NCBI GenBank assembly: GCA_018287875.1
Contig: JAGVVL010000013.1
Span: 186,001 to 250,000, forward strand
Length of the DNA stretch: 64,000 nt
Direction of reading: 5' to 3'
From: Nigrospora sphaerica
Taxonomy: Eukaryota > Ascomycota > Sordariomycetes > Amphisphaeriales > Apiosporaceae
The position numbers were made by a program, and so were the translations under genes. Under the pieces are notes generated by a model. It saw nothing but the letters and a program-made list of their open reading frames with translations, was not told where the DNA came from and did not search any database. The number at the start of each line of letters is the position of its first letter. The stretch's first letter is position 1. Below, one piece after another: positions 33,011-42,249 of this stretch.

Positions 33011-33645
33011 TAACCAGGACTGCAGCGTATCGGCTACAGCGTGGCTCGGGTACTTTTTGCCGCTTGCGGCGTGCCTTATCAAGCAACGAAGAATTTTTGC
33101 AGAGGGTTCATTGGAGCCCCTGCATTTCCTATCACGATAGAGCGGCCGCAGCCTCCGAAACACCTTCGCTACGTGCGTTGAGGGCCAAACGTGAGTCGCC
33201 CAAATAGCGGGGCCCTGATGGCGGGGTCTCGGTAGTCTTGCGAGCAGGGACAGGGGCTTGAAGAGACACTTCGGGAAGCAACCGAATCCCTGGGATCCCT
33301 GTGACGGGCCATCCGTCGGGCCACTTGGCTGGTTTGTGAATTTCCGATGGCCTTCGTGATGCTCGACCATGGTCCTGGAGGGATGCGGCAGTGCCTTTGA
33401 TGACAGCACGTGGGATGCCTAGTCGCGGCATCAGGACCCGGTAGCATGGATGCGAGTGCCGGGGGTCTGGCCTGCAACGACGATGCACCTGCAGATCTTA
33501 TGGGATGGAAACATTATGGGCCCCGGGAAGGGTTGGTATAAGACAGGAAGCACCCACTGTGCCTTGCAGCAGATGGCCTGGACGAGAACGTCCAACCTTA
33601 CCTGAGCCCGTCTATCCCGAGATCCTCAATCACGCGCCGCCTGCT
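33011..33645. other. upstream region of the MFS transporter gene
   Basis: An upstream in-frame ATG exists at 33505, but the 47 residues it would add (ETLWAPGRVGIRQEAP...) do not look like a transporter N-terminus, so this is treated as promoter and 5' leader. No other gene is supported. Confidence 0.45.
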
Positions 33646-35237
33646 ATGGAGGCCGAGGAGGCGTCCAAGACGGTCGCCGTCAACGACGCTCCGCGAACCA
33701 AATCGCCCTCCTGCGACGGACCGCCGTGCGACGGTTTCGTTGCGCCCCCATCCCGGCCGGCCGGCAAGTTGGACGTACTGATCCAGGGCGTGGCCCTCTT
33801 CTCCGACGGCTACAATATCCAGATCATCGGCTACATGAACTCGGTGCTGGCCAAGCTGTACCCCAAGGAGATGACGGTCGAGGTTAACACGCGCCTATGC
33901 AACTCAATCCTGATCGGCGACGTTTTCGGCATGGTCCTGTTCGGCCTCTGCATCGACCGCTTCGGCCGCCGCGTCGGTATTATTCTGACGACGCTGTTCC
34001 TAGTCCTGGGCATCGTCTGGCCACAGCCTCGCACGGAAGCAACGTGGAGGGCATGTTCTGGATGATGGTCGTGGGCCGCGGCGTCGCCGGCGTCGGCGCA
34101 GGTACGTAATATTCTGTTGTTATCCCCTCGGTCACCCACTGACTGACGCCTCCGCAGGCGGCGAGTACACGGTTTGCACCAGCCAGGCCCTCGAGTGCGC
34201 CGACAGCACCGAGGAGATGCGCAAAAAGCGCGGCATGCTCGTGGCGGTCGCCACCAATGCCGCCATAATCTCCGGCTTCGTCGGCTCCAGCATCGTCGCC
34301 CTGATCGTCATTGCCGCGTACGGCGGCCAGGCCACCGACAGCGTTTGGCGCATCTGCTTCGGCATCGGCATCTTCGTACGTCATCGTCTCCTGTTCTAGT
34401 GTATTTCATTGCTGACAAAGTGCTTCTTCTCCAGCTGCCCTTGACCGTCTTCTTCTTCCGCATGCGCCTGGCCGACTCGGAGCAGTACCAGAAGCACGCC
34501 ATCCAGAAGAAGGTGCCCTACTGGCTGGCCATCAAATTCTACTGGCGCGCCCTTCTGGGATGCTGCTCGGCCTGGTTCCTCTACGACTTCGTCGTCTACC
34601 CCTTAAACCTGCTGGCGCCGACGCTCGTCTCGGGCTTTTCGTCGAACCCGACGCTGCTGAGTAGCATCGGCTGGAGCGACCTGATCAACTTCTTCGCTCT
34701 TCCGGGTTCGTTTATTGGCGCCTACCTGATGGACCGTATCGGCCGCCGGCAGACGTACGCACTGGGCTGGGCTGTCGTCTGCGGCTTCGGCTTTGCTATC
34801 GGCGGCGCCATGGTCTCGCTGCAGCACATCTTCCCGCTCTTCGTCGTCCTTTACGCCCTCTTCCAGACCTTCCTGTCGGTCGGCCCCGGTGATTGCAACT
34901 TTCTCGTCTCGTCCGAGTCGTTCCCGACGCCGCTCCGCGGCCACTTCCTCGGCTTCGCCGCTGCCGTGGGCAAGGCCGGCGCCGCCGTCGGCAACACGGC
35001 CCTGAGCCAGGTGCTGGCATCCTACGACGACAAGATCAAGGGCCGGCAGGTCATCTTCCTGATCGGAAGCGCCCTCTCCGTCATCGGCACCATGTGCGTG
35101 TGGTTCCTGATCCCCGACGTAAGTCCCCACTCCCGGCGTCTCCCCCGCCCGGCATCGGTAATGACATGCTACAGGCCCCCAAGAACTTGGAGGATGAGGA
35201 CATTCGTTTCCGAAAATACTTGGAGCAGAGCGGCTAG
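33646..35237 (+). CDS. MFS transporter, Git1/phosphate-permease type, with a 1-base frameshift
   Basis: Four exons: 33646-34101, 34158-34375, 34435-35118 and 35175-35237. The introns are 56, 59 and 56 bp (GTACGT, GTACGT and GTAAGT donors, two with clear CTGAC branch sites). Conserved MFS text is present: GVALFSDGYNIQIIGYMNSVLA (helix 1), GMVLFGLCIDRFGRRVGI (the loop 2-3 motif), GMFWMMVVGRGVAGVGAGGEYTV, then IGAYLMDRIGRRQTYALGW after the central loop. This pattern is that of fungal Git1-like glycerophosphodiester/phosphate symporters. Within exon 1 the frame slips at about 34,014-34,018: ILTTLFLVLGIV must join LATASHGSNVEGMFW, one base short. With that base the exons sum to 1422 bp (473 residues) and all splice phases fit, so the shift is real in this sequence. 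The start at 33646 (MEAEEASKTV) was preferred over 33505. Role: plasma-membrane uptake of phosphorylated metabolites, inferred. Confidence 0.85.
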
Positions 35238-35993
35238 GACACGAGCGACATGGGTTTGCTCAGCCATTCACCTGCTGTGGTCACCAAGTCTTGAAGGGTT
35301 TATCATTCCTCCAATTTCTCCTAATATTTTACTTTGATTACTATATTGCCGATACATCATCTTTTCTACCAGCCTCGCACGGTCCTGGATTGAAACATGC
35401 TACGCAGTATCATTTGTCGTGTCTTTCCATACATAAATATGCTACATTGATGTTCCCAGCTGGGAGGAGAACCCCCATATATACTAGCAGCCAGCCATCC
35501 CTGACCATTTTGTCCACGACAACTCAATGCCATAAATTCCCGACGCAAGGGCTTTCTACTCCACGGCCAGTATCCTTACGGGGCACTATCTTGGCGCTAT
35601 CAATGAAACGCAAGCAAAGAGTCCAAGTCACTGGCGCATCGAGATACCCTGGGCTACGGGCATGGGTGCTGCAGCCGGGTGACAAGACAGGAGGCGGTCC
35701 GGCATACCAGCTGTAGACATAGAAGTCATTGAACCGCAGTCTTTGTGCATAGGGGGTACAGAAAATGAAATCAACTTGCCCCCTGTCCCTGCTCTCCCGT
35801 GCGACACACGGCGGCCGGTGATGATGTTAATCAGCTACGGCACACGTGGCACTGTAGAAATGCGCCCCTATATTAGGAATAGGTTGAAACAAAACGGCCG
35901 GCTTAGTGACATATCAGGTGCTTTCTCCATTGCCGGAATTCTATGGCATGCTTGTCGTTCTAGGTTGCCGAGGAGTTCCTTAACAATCTGCAC
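35238..35993. other. 3' flank of transporter gene, nothing recognised
   Basis: AT-rich start then mixed composition. Short frames only. Confidence 0.5.
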
Positions 35994-36415
35994 TTGGTAC
36001 TGTACCAGGCCGAAGAATTAAAGGCCCAGCTGCCGATTTTGATGGACCTTAAGCTCAAGTCGGGCGTCTCGCTCAGCTTGCCGGACTTCAACACTACCCC
36101 GCTTGTTCTCTTTTTCGCCCGTTTCGTCCTCAAAACCCGCCGCGAGGTCAACGCCCTCGTCTGTGCCTTGGAATCCCGCTACCAAATCCCACGGCGATGT
36201 TTGATAACGGAAGCAACCGTCAAAATGTGGCCGCCACCCTACCATCTCTTGATGCACCCATCGCCGTCCGATACGACCGCCGTCACGATCTCATTCGCCA
36301 CGCTTGCAGAGTCCTGCACCTGCGCGTGCTTACTGTCCCGTGCGGTTGCCAATATTTTCATCAGGATAATCCCCCGTTCCCGTTGACAACCTGCTCCGAC
36401 GCGGCTGGTGGATAG
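35994..36415 (+). pseudogene. unrecognised protein-coding fragment with a frame change
   Basis: A plus-strand frame from 35,994 reads AEELKAQLPILMDLKLKSG, then FARFVLKTRREVNALVCALES, with the amphipathic character of a real protein. About 36,190-36,200 the sensible text moves to another frame (NGSNRQNVAATLPSLDAPIAV, then YDRRHDLIRHACRVLHLRVL). No start exon, intron or family is recognised. It is probably a truncated gene copy, but chance coding cannot be excluded. Confidence 0.35.
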
Positions 36416-37361
36416 CAACAAGCCAACATCATTTGAAGGAGAGCTGACAGCGACAAGGCGCCCGTCCGTAACCGAACAACCGCAGCACCGACAAAAGGTA
36501 TGCTTGTGTTGCTCTTTAGGTCAATGGGCATTCGATACTCCTTTTTGTAGACCTGCGGTAATATCTCCTTGTGTTGACGCATCCTTGTAGTCAGCTACAA
36601 AAGCACACCTCGCGCCTCCTTGCCCCGCCCAGGAAACACGGCTACGAGTTTTAGATAGTATGACCCGCACCATAGATTCCATTTAGTATCTCCCAACTGC
36701 CGAGTGTGTCGACTATTTTGCACTGAACAATGGCTATTGTTACGTTGTACTGCCTGTGGAAATGAGAGCTGCCTTGGTCGATCTGAATCGAAATGCGTCA
36801 ATCAAAAACAACCCGGGACTGATTCTAATTCGTTCTCAATAGATTTACTGCGCCATCCGTGGTGCAAAAAGCACCTTCCTAGACTCTAGGCTTCACTACT
36901 AGACTGGGACCCCTCGATCCTAGTAGACCCCCGTGGTCGATTAGTTTGGACCTCAAAGCTAGTTGCGGCCACCTCGTAGAATGATGTTACTACTTTCCTC
37001 GTACGTAGCCATCCTAACCTATTTCTTTTCCGGAAGCTATATACCGACGGGTGTGACAATGCCACTCCGTTCGGTAACCGTGGCGGCCGTCATTGGTGGT
37101 AAATCAGCACAGGCATGTATCCGGATTTACCCATCTTAATTGTAAGCGGTGCCCCGCACGGCAACCTCCGACTGGATAATAACATTCTACATCGTAATTG
37201 GCGGGACTTAGGTGACAATATTCCTCGTTGGAAAGGGCGGACCGTCGTCGAGACCGTCTAACTATAAGTAGCCTTAGCCTCACGTGAACTGGACCATCTT
37301 GGTTCGGCAGATTCGCCGCGAATCGACCGCGGGCCCGCCCTCAATCTAAAAACAACCTTCC
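36416..37361. other. upstream region of the CBM1-GH35 gene
   Basis: No gene supported. The last 150 bp before the ATG are pyrimidine- and C-rich, typical of a fungal promoter/leader, with a TATA-like word (see 37262). Confidence 0.5.
37262..37270 (+). promoter_or_regulatory. TATA-like element upstream of GH35 gene
   Basis: CTATAAGTA lies about 92-100 bp before the start codon, and a CACGTG-like TCACGTGA follows at about 37,281. Position fits a core promoter; there is no functional evidence. Confidence 0.3.
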
Positions 37362-39515
37362 ATGAAGCCTCATTACGGTATCGCGGCTGCTCTGGCTGCC
37401 GTGGTCTCAGCCCAGGCGCCTTTGTGGGGCCAATGTGGTGGCCAAGGCTGGAACGGGCCTACGACGTGTGTGTCTGGGGCTGTGTGCGTGTACCAGAATC
37501 CTTGGCACTCGCAATGTTTAGCAGGTACAATAATTCCCGATCAAAGGGTGGCCATCGAAGAGGTTATAGATGCTAACTGGATTCGTGCAGAGTCCGTCAG
37601 CAGCGGTACAACTATACAACTATCCACCACACCGACGGCGTCTACCACCACCGGCAAGGGAGCCACGACAACTTCGGGTTCGACGGTCCCATCAGGAAGT
37701 GGTACCTTCACGTGGGACCGAACCAATTTCTACGTCAACGGGCAGAAATATCAAATCATCGGGGGTCAGATTGACCCCCAGCGTGTGCCTCGGGCGTACT
37801 GGGGCGAGCGGCTGCAGATGGCGAGGTCGATGGGGCTCAACACCATTTTCTTCTACCTGTACTGGCAGGAGATCGAAAAGTACCCTGGCCGATTCGACTT
37901 CTCGGACAATAACGACGTGGCCGCCTGGGTGCAAGAGATTCAGAAGGCCGGCATGAAGGCCGTGCTCCGGCCCGGCCCGTACGTGTGCGCGGAGCGCGAC
38001 TGGGGCGGCCTGCCCGGGTGGCTGACGCAGGTTTCGGGTATGCGCGTCCGCTCCAACAACGCGCCCTTCTTGAATGCATCGGCGGCCTATCTGACTCGCG
38101 TGGGCGCACAACTGCGGCCGTACCTTATCGCCAACGGCGGGCCCATCCTCATGGTGCAGATCGAGAACGAGTACGGGTACGTTGGTAATGACCACGCCTA
38201 CACCATCGCGCTGGCCAACATCCTCCGCGCCGAGTTCCCCAACACCAAGTTGTACACCAACGATGGCGCCCAGGAGGGAGCAATCCGGGGCGGCCAAGTG
38301 CCCGGCGCGCTGTCCGTCATTGACGGGACCGACTCACGCAACGGCTTCGCGCTGCGGGATCGCGTCGTCACCGACGCGAGCAGCCTCGGGCCGCTCATGA
38401 ACGGCGAGTACTGGATCCGTTGGTTCGACAGCTGGGGCCCGCGCAACGGCCACTCGTCCTACGACGGCGACACTAACGGCCAGAACAACCGGGCCAGCGA
38501 ACTGGACTGGGTACTGTCGGGTGGCAACCACTTCAGCATCTTTATGTTCCACGGCGGCACGTCGTTTGCCTTTGGCAACGGCGCGGGCGACAACCACCCG
38601 CGGCCCTTCTTCACCACGAGCTACGACTACGGCGCTTCGCTCGACGAGACAGGCCGCCCAGCGCAAATATACAATGCTTTCCGCAGCGTCATCGCCAAGC
38701 ACGTCAGCGGTATCCCGGCCGTCCCGTCCCACCCAGCGCTCCAGTCCATCGGCGACTTTGCGCTGACACCGGTGCGCGGTATGTTCGACGGCATGACGAG
38801 TCCACGGACAGCCAACTCACCCCTGCTTATGGAGGCCACCGGCCAGGTTTTCGGTTACCTGCTGTACGAGCACATGGCGACGGGCCGCGCGTCAGGCACG
38901 GTCGGCTTGGGCAGCGGGGGACCCCGCGACCGCGTCATCGTGTACGTCAACGGCGTCAAGCGCGGCGTAATCGACGCCATCTACCGGACGCCGGCGAGCG
39001 TGAGCCTGAGCCTTAACAGCGGTGATAAGCTGTGGCTCCTCGTCGAGAACATGGGCCGCGTCGACAACGGCTTCTCGGACCAGACCAAGGGCATCCTGGG
39101 CGACGTCACCGTGGGCGGCACCGTCCTGAGGAGCTGGAATCACTACGGCTTCCCGCTAGACAGCGCGCCCGCGCTCACAGGCGGCACGGCCCCGTCGGTC
39201 CCGGCCAATGGGCCCCCCGTATGGTACCGTGGGATCTTCTCCAACACCAAGACCGGCATGGCGGCCGACACGTTCCTACAGCTGCCCGGCGGCATCAAGG
39301 GCCTCGTATTCGTTAACGGGCGCAATATGGGTCGCTACTGGACGATCGGCCCCCAGCAGGAGCTCTTCGTGCCTGGTGCGTATTTGAAGCAGGGCGGCGA
39401 GAATGAGGTCTTGGTCCTCGAGCTGGAGCCGGGCACGGCGAGTCGTGTTGCCAGGGGCGTGGCAAAGCGAATCTGGAAGAATAATCCCGACCCTGATTGT
39501 AATAACTGCTCGTAG
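37362..39515 (+). CDS. secreted beta-galactosidase, GH35, with N-terminal CBM1
   Basis: A signal peptide ([19 protein letters not shown]) precedes a fungal cellulose-binding CBM1 ([17 protein letters not shown], then QNPWHSQCL; all four Cys and the binding aromatics present). A Ser/Thr linker follows, then a GH35 catalytic domain: [61 protein letters not shown] (acid/base Glu) and [15 protein letters not shown] (nucleophile Glu), then jelly-roll domains ending in [22 protein letters not shown]. Without the 66-bp intron at 37525-37590 the product is 695 residues, with catalytic Glu at about 248 and 327. It should hydrolyse terminal beta-galactosyl residues of plant wall polymers while anchored to cellulose. 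It is shorter than the roughly 1000-residue LacA-type fungal enzymes. Intact, GC-rich, no transposon damage. Confidence 0.93.
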   Translation: MKPHYGIAAALAAVVSAQAPLWGQCGGQGWNGPTTCVSGAVCVYQNPWHSQCLAGTIIPDQRVAIEEVIDANWIRAESVSSGTTIQLSTTPTASTTTGKGATTTSGSTVPSGSGTFTWDRTNFYVNGQKYQIIGGQIDPQRVPRAYWGERLQMARSMGLNTIFFYLYWQEIEKYPGRFDFSDNNDVAAWVQEIQKAGMKAVLRPGPYVCAERDWGGLPGWLTQVSGMRVRSNNAPFLNASAAYLTRVGAQLRPYLIANGGPILMVQIENEYGYVGNDHAYTIALANILRAEFPNTKLYTNDGAQEGAIRGGQVPGALSVIDGTDSRNGFALRDRVVTDASSLGPLMNGEYWIRWFDSWGPRNGHSSYDGDTNGQNNRASELDWVLSGGNHFSIFMFHGGTSFAFGNGAGDNHPRPFFTTSYDYGASLDETGRPAQIYNAFRSVIAKHVSGIPAVPSHPALQSIGDFALTPVRGMFDGMTSPRTANSPLLMEATGQVFGYLLYEHMATGRASGTVGLGSGGPRDRVIVYVNGVKRGVIDAIYRTPASVSLSLNSGDKLWLLVENMGRVDNGFSDQTKGILGDVTVGGTVLRSWNHYGFPLDSAPALTGGTAPSVPANGPPVWYRGIFSNTKTGMAADTFLQLPGGIKGLVFVNGRNMGRYWTIGPQQELFVPGAYLKQGGENEVLVLELEPGTASRVARGVAKRIWKNNPDPDCNNCS
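37525..37590 (+). other. 66-bp in-frame intron in the GH35 gene
   Basis: Donor GTACAA at 37525, branch-like GCTAAC at 37572-37577, acceptor GTGCAG ending at 37590. The length is a multiple of three and it contains no in-frame stop, so a simple ORF call runs through it and adds 22 residues ([19 protein letters not shown]...) that fit neither CBM1 nor the Ser/Thr linker. Splicing joins QCLA to ESVSSG. Confidence 0.75.
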
Positions 39516-40970
39516 TCTACGCTTGCTCATAAAGCGATACAGAGGCTTGCATATCACCGGACCACCCTACCTTCAGGAATAACAAGACGATGAAAGGCTC
39601 CACACATTCGAGGTACTCAGCGTTACGTGAATACGCCCCGCTACTTGTGAATGCAAGAACCTTTACACTGTCTCGGAGATCCATTTCCAGTCTCGGCCGA
39701 AGTGCGACGCACGACTTTCCACCTATCTTGCTTTCGAACTGCTTGTGGAGTGCATGACGGCGCGTCTGCCCATTGCCGGCACGTGTTCCTCGTACCCCGT
39801 ATTGTTGTTGATGATGGATAAAACATTGTCTTTGACGATCTCCCGATAGCGAAAAGAAAGCAGTCCGTAGTTGTACAAAGGCGGATCTTGTTCTATTCGC
39901 CAGCGCCAGCAGGCGCCGTTTCCACGACACCGGCTAGCAGCTTAGTCGTGGTCAGCGGCCCAACCGCGCCTAGGATAGACGATACGACTTCAAAGTCAGC
40001 CCGTAGTTCCACCTTGAGCATCGGCGCGTCCCTTCTGGGTTCGATCCCCTCGGAAAAAAGCAACCGGCTCCGATAGGCCCCCGTGACAACCCGGCCCACC
40101 ACCGACTCCCCAACGCATAAACGAAGCAGCAACCGCACGTCGCAGTTGGGGCCCCCGAGCCACTGCTGTCATGGAAACCACCCTGCCGACTGCTTCCGTC
40201 TCGCATGTTTCTCACCCGCTGCGTCCCAGCAACGGACCCACGGACGCGTACAAACACCGCTCGGGGCTGTGATTTCCCGCTCCACGGGCGCTTCCGCCCA
40301 ACAACGCATCCAGGCTCTTCACCAGTCGAGCTCACCCTTCCCTGTCAGGCTGAAGAGTCCCTTAGGTGCATATTCACGCGCTTCCTTCCGGTTATCCCCC
40401 TTTCCAGGGCTGATGCGTGGATGGCATCCTGGGTCCAGAACTGGAGGGGCAGGATACTCACTTGGAGGGGTCCTGCCTAGCTGACTAGGCCTAATTTGGC
40501 AGATAGAACAATATATCTGCTGCCCCTCGCTGCCAGTCCTGGCAGGGAGGCACGCCTTCTTCTACACATCACTTTGACCCCATGCTTCACCTCATCAAAG
40601 GCGTAGGAATCATATAATCCCCCCTCCGGTGGCTAAATAAGCTGGACAGAGCAAGTACCTGCTAAAACCGCGGCATTGCTCTCGGATGTGCCCCGGTGTG
40701 GCCCCCCAATACCCCCAGGGTCCACAGCTTCTGGCTCTGTTTCGCTCATTTGATTGGAAGTCGGTGGAGGCTACTCAGTCTGCATTACTTGTTATCCACG
40801 GTACAAGCGAAACCATCGTCACTTTCTCTTAGAAAGAACTTTACGGAAATCGTATTTCATTCAATTTCATTCAAGTCGCTACATAATCGTATAGATGCTG
40901 ACGCACTACGGGCATCGACTCCAGCAACCCCTTTCGCTCCCTTGAACGCGAACGCTGTGTTGACTGCAGC
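39516..40970. other. intergenic, no gene recognised
   Basis: Overlapping short frames on both strands without domains. A Gly/Thr-rich minus-strand frame at 39893-40138 and a plus-strand one at 40083-40484 look accidental. Confidence 0.45.
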
Positions 40971-41470
40971 TTACTTTTGCGTCCCGCCATGTTCCCGGTG
41001 CCACTGCTCTACCATATACTCTTCCATTTTCTCAGGTTTGATAGGCCCCCGCTTCCTTAGAAGGCCGTCAAAAGAGGAGCACGACGACTCCGATAGCGTT
41101 GAAGGACGCCTGAGGAAAGCACCACTTTCCCCGAGCCTGACGGAGAACCCACGAATCTCGCGGCGTAAGATCGCCGCCGCCTCGTCCGCCTTCAGCGTCG
41201 ACAATAGCTGCCATATTGCTTCCCACGCAAAACCGCGGATCGACCAAAATATAGGCCCGTCTGCCCACATCCAACTAAACTTCTCACTTAGCGCGACCTT
41301 TGCAACAAAGGTTGCCCACGGTAAGAGCGACTCCATGCAATCCGCGAAGAGCATCGACAAGCTAAGTGAGGTGTCCATCTTGGCCAGCAACTTCTCCACA
41401 GAGATTCTCTCCTTTGCGGCGAATACACGCACGATCCAATTCTGCCGATTAAATCTAGCAGTGGAGGATA
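40971..41470 (-). pseudogene. hypothetical protein fragment, 5' end lost at a repeat
   Basis: The minus strand reads RVFAAKERISVEKLLAKMD, then SIRGFAWEAIWQLLSTLKADE and ILRREIRGFSVRLGESG, ending KMEEYMVEQWHREHGGTQK. The amphipathic, charge-balanced character is protein-like and better than that of the overlapping plus-strand frame (Ser/Leu-rich). Toward its N-terminus (41,470-41,590) the frame runs into AT-rich sequence and a SINE-like repeat, so the original start is missing. No family recognised. Confidence 0.35.
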
Positions 41471-41499
41471 CCAGTATAAGATAAGTCCTATACCTATAA

Positions 41500-41835
41500 T
41501 ATAAATTAATATATATATTGGAACCAAGAAACCCCAAACTGTAGGGAGTCTGGTGGAAAGACACGGTCGTGAGGTCGATCCCAAGGGACAATCAGGTGAG
41601 GATATCGTTGATCAAGATGATCCTTAACGTAGGGAAGTAAAAGAAGCTCAAAATAGTCACGAAAAAATGAGCATAAAGTACCGTATTAAGAGTAGCAGTG
41701 TATTAAAAGGAGGGAAAAAGCGTGCTGTGTCTCTGGCTATGAACTGGACTACCGAAGCCTAACTTATACTTGTGTAAATCCTTGATTAAGGCTTACGTAA
41801 GAGCCCTGGCCCGGTCTTAACCGTCCCCCACAGCG
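41500..41835. repeat. SINE-like dispersed repeat, copy 1
   Basis: Shares with 59054-59390 a nearly identical 35-base core (GGTGGAAAGAC, then CGGTCGTGAGGTCGATCCC). Later blocks follow in the same order (CTTGAT, AAGTAAAAG, then a TCCTTGAT block and GCTTACGTA). The core resembles an RNA polymerase III A-box (TGGTGGAAAG) followed by a B-box (GGTCGATCC, one base short of consensus). In copy 2 the element interrupts an LTR, so it is mobile. It could instead be an LTR of an unknown element. Confidence 0.5.
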
Positions 41836-42249
41836 AAGTGTGTCGAAAGAAAAGAACTGAAAACATCGCAAAAGCTTTTTAGTAGAAAGGAGATAGACAA
41901 GCTAGTTATGGAAGGGCCAGGTCTGTGATTCCTCTTGATCAATATCACTTCTTCCTCCTTGTGCTGCGTATCACAGCTTTCGCACCCCTACTGCGTATAC
42001 TCTCAATCCCCTTCATTCCCGCTTCTTATCTCTGCGCTGAGCGCGCTCTGCCCGGCTTGTCCGCTGGGTATCTGTTCCTTGTCGAGCTCGGTTAAGTGCC
42101 TCCACTTGCGCTTACATGTCCGCCTATCCTCTCCAGTCTGGCGGTGCTGCGAGGATTGGTCGAGACAGTGCATCGTTTCGGGTGTCACCTTCTCTAGCAT
42201 AACTAATATATGTGCCATTATCCAAGGCTCTGAAGGCGTCATCAGTTAA
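41836..42249. other. boundary sequence between gene island and transposon block
   Basis: Moderately AT-rich, no recognised feature. A minus-strand frame at 42003-42242 has protein-like charge (HLTELDKEQIPSG) and could be the tail of the degenerate coding region to the right. Confidence 0.4.

Noticed and set aside
33505..33645. Upstream ATG extending the transporter by 47 residues
   Set aside because: In frame, but the added sequence is Pro/Arg-rich and unlike MFS N-termini; the ATG at 33646 gives a normal cytosolic tail.
34603..35130. 175-codon minus-strand frame in the transporter
   Set aside because: Antisense shadow; the plus strand carries MFS helices and spliced exons.
37692..38297. 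201-codon minus-strand frame in the GH35 gene
   Set aside because: Antisense of the GH35 catalytic domain; GC-rich third positions open it.
40696..41484. 262-codon plus-strand frame
   Set aside because: Ser/Leu/Ile-rich text without domains. The opposite strand over 40,971-41,470 is more protein-like, and neither has homology I recognise.
41540..41590. tRNA gene
   Set aside because: Only a T-arm-like word (one base short) and an A-box-like word are present; no cloverleaf could be built, so it is treated as a SINE-like core.
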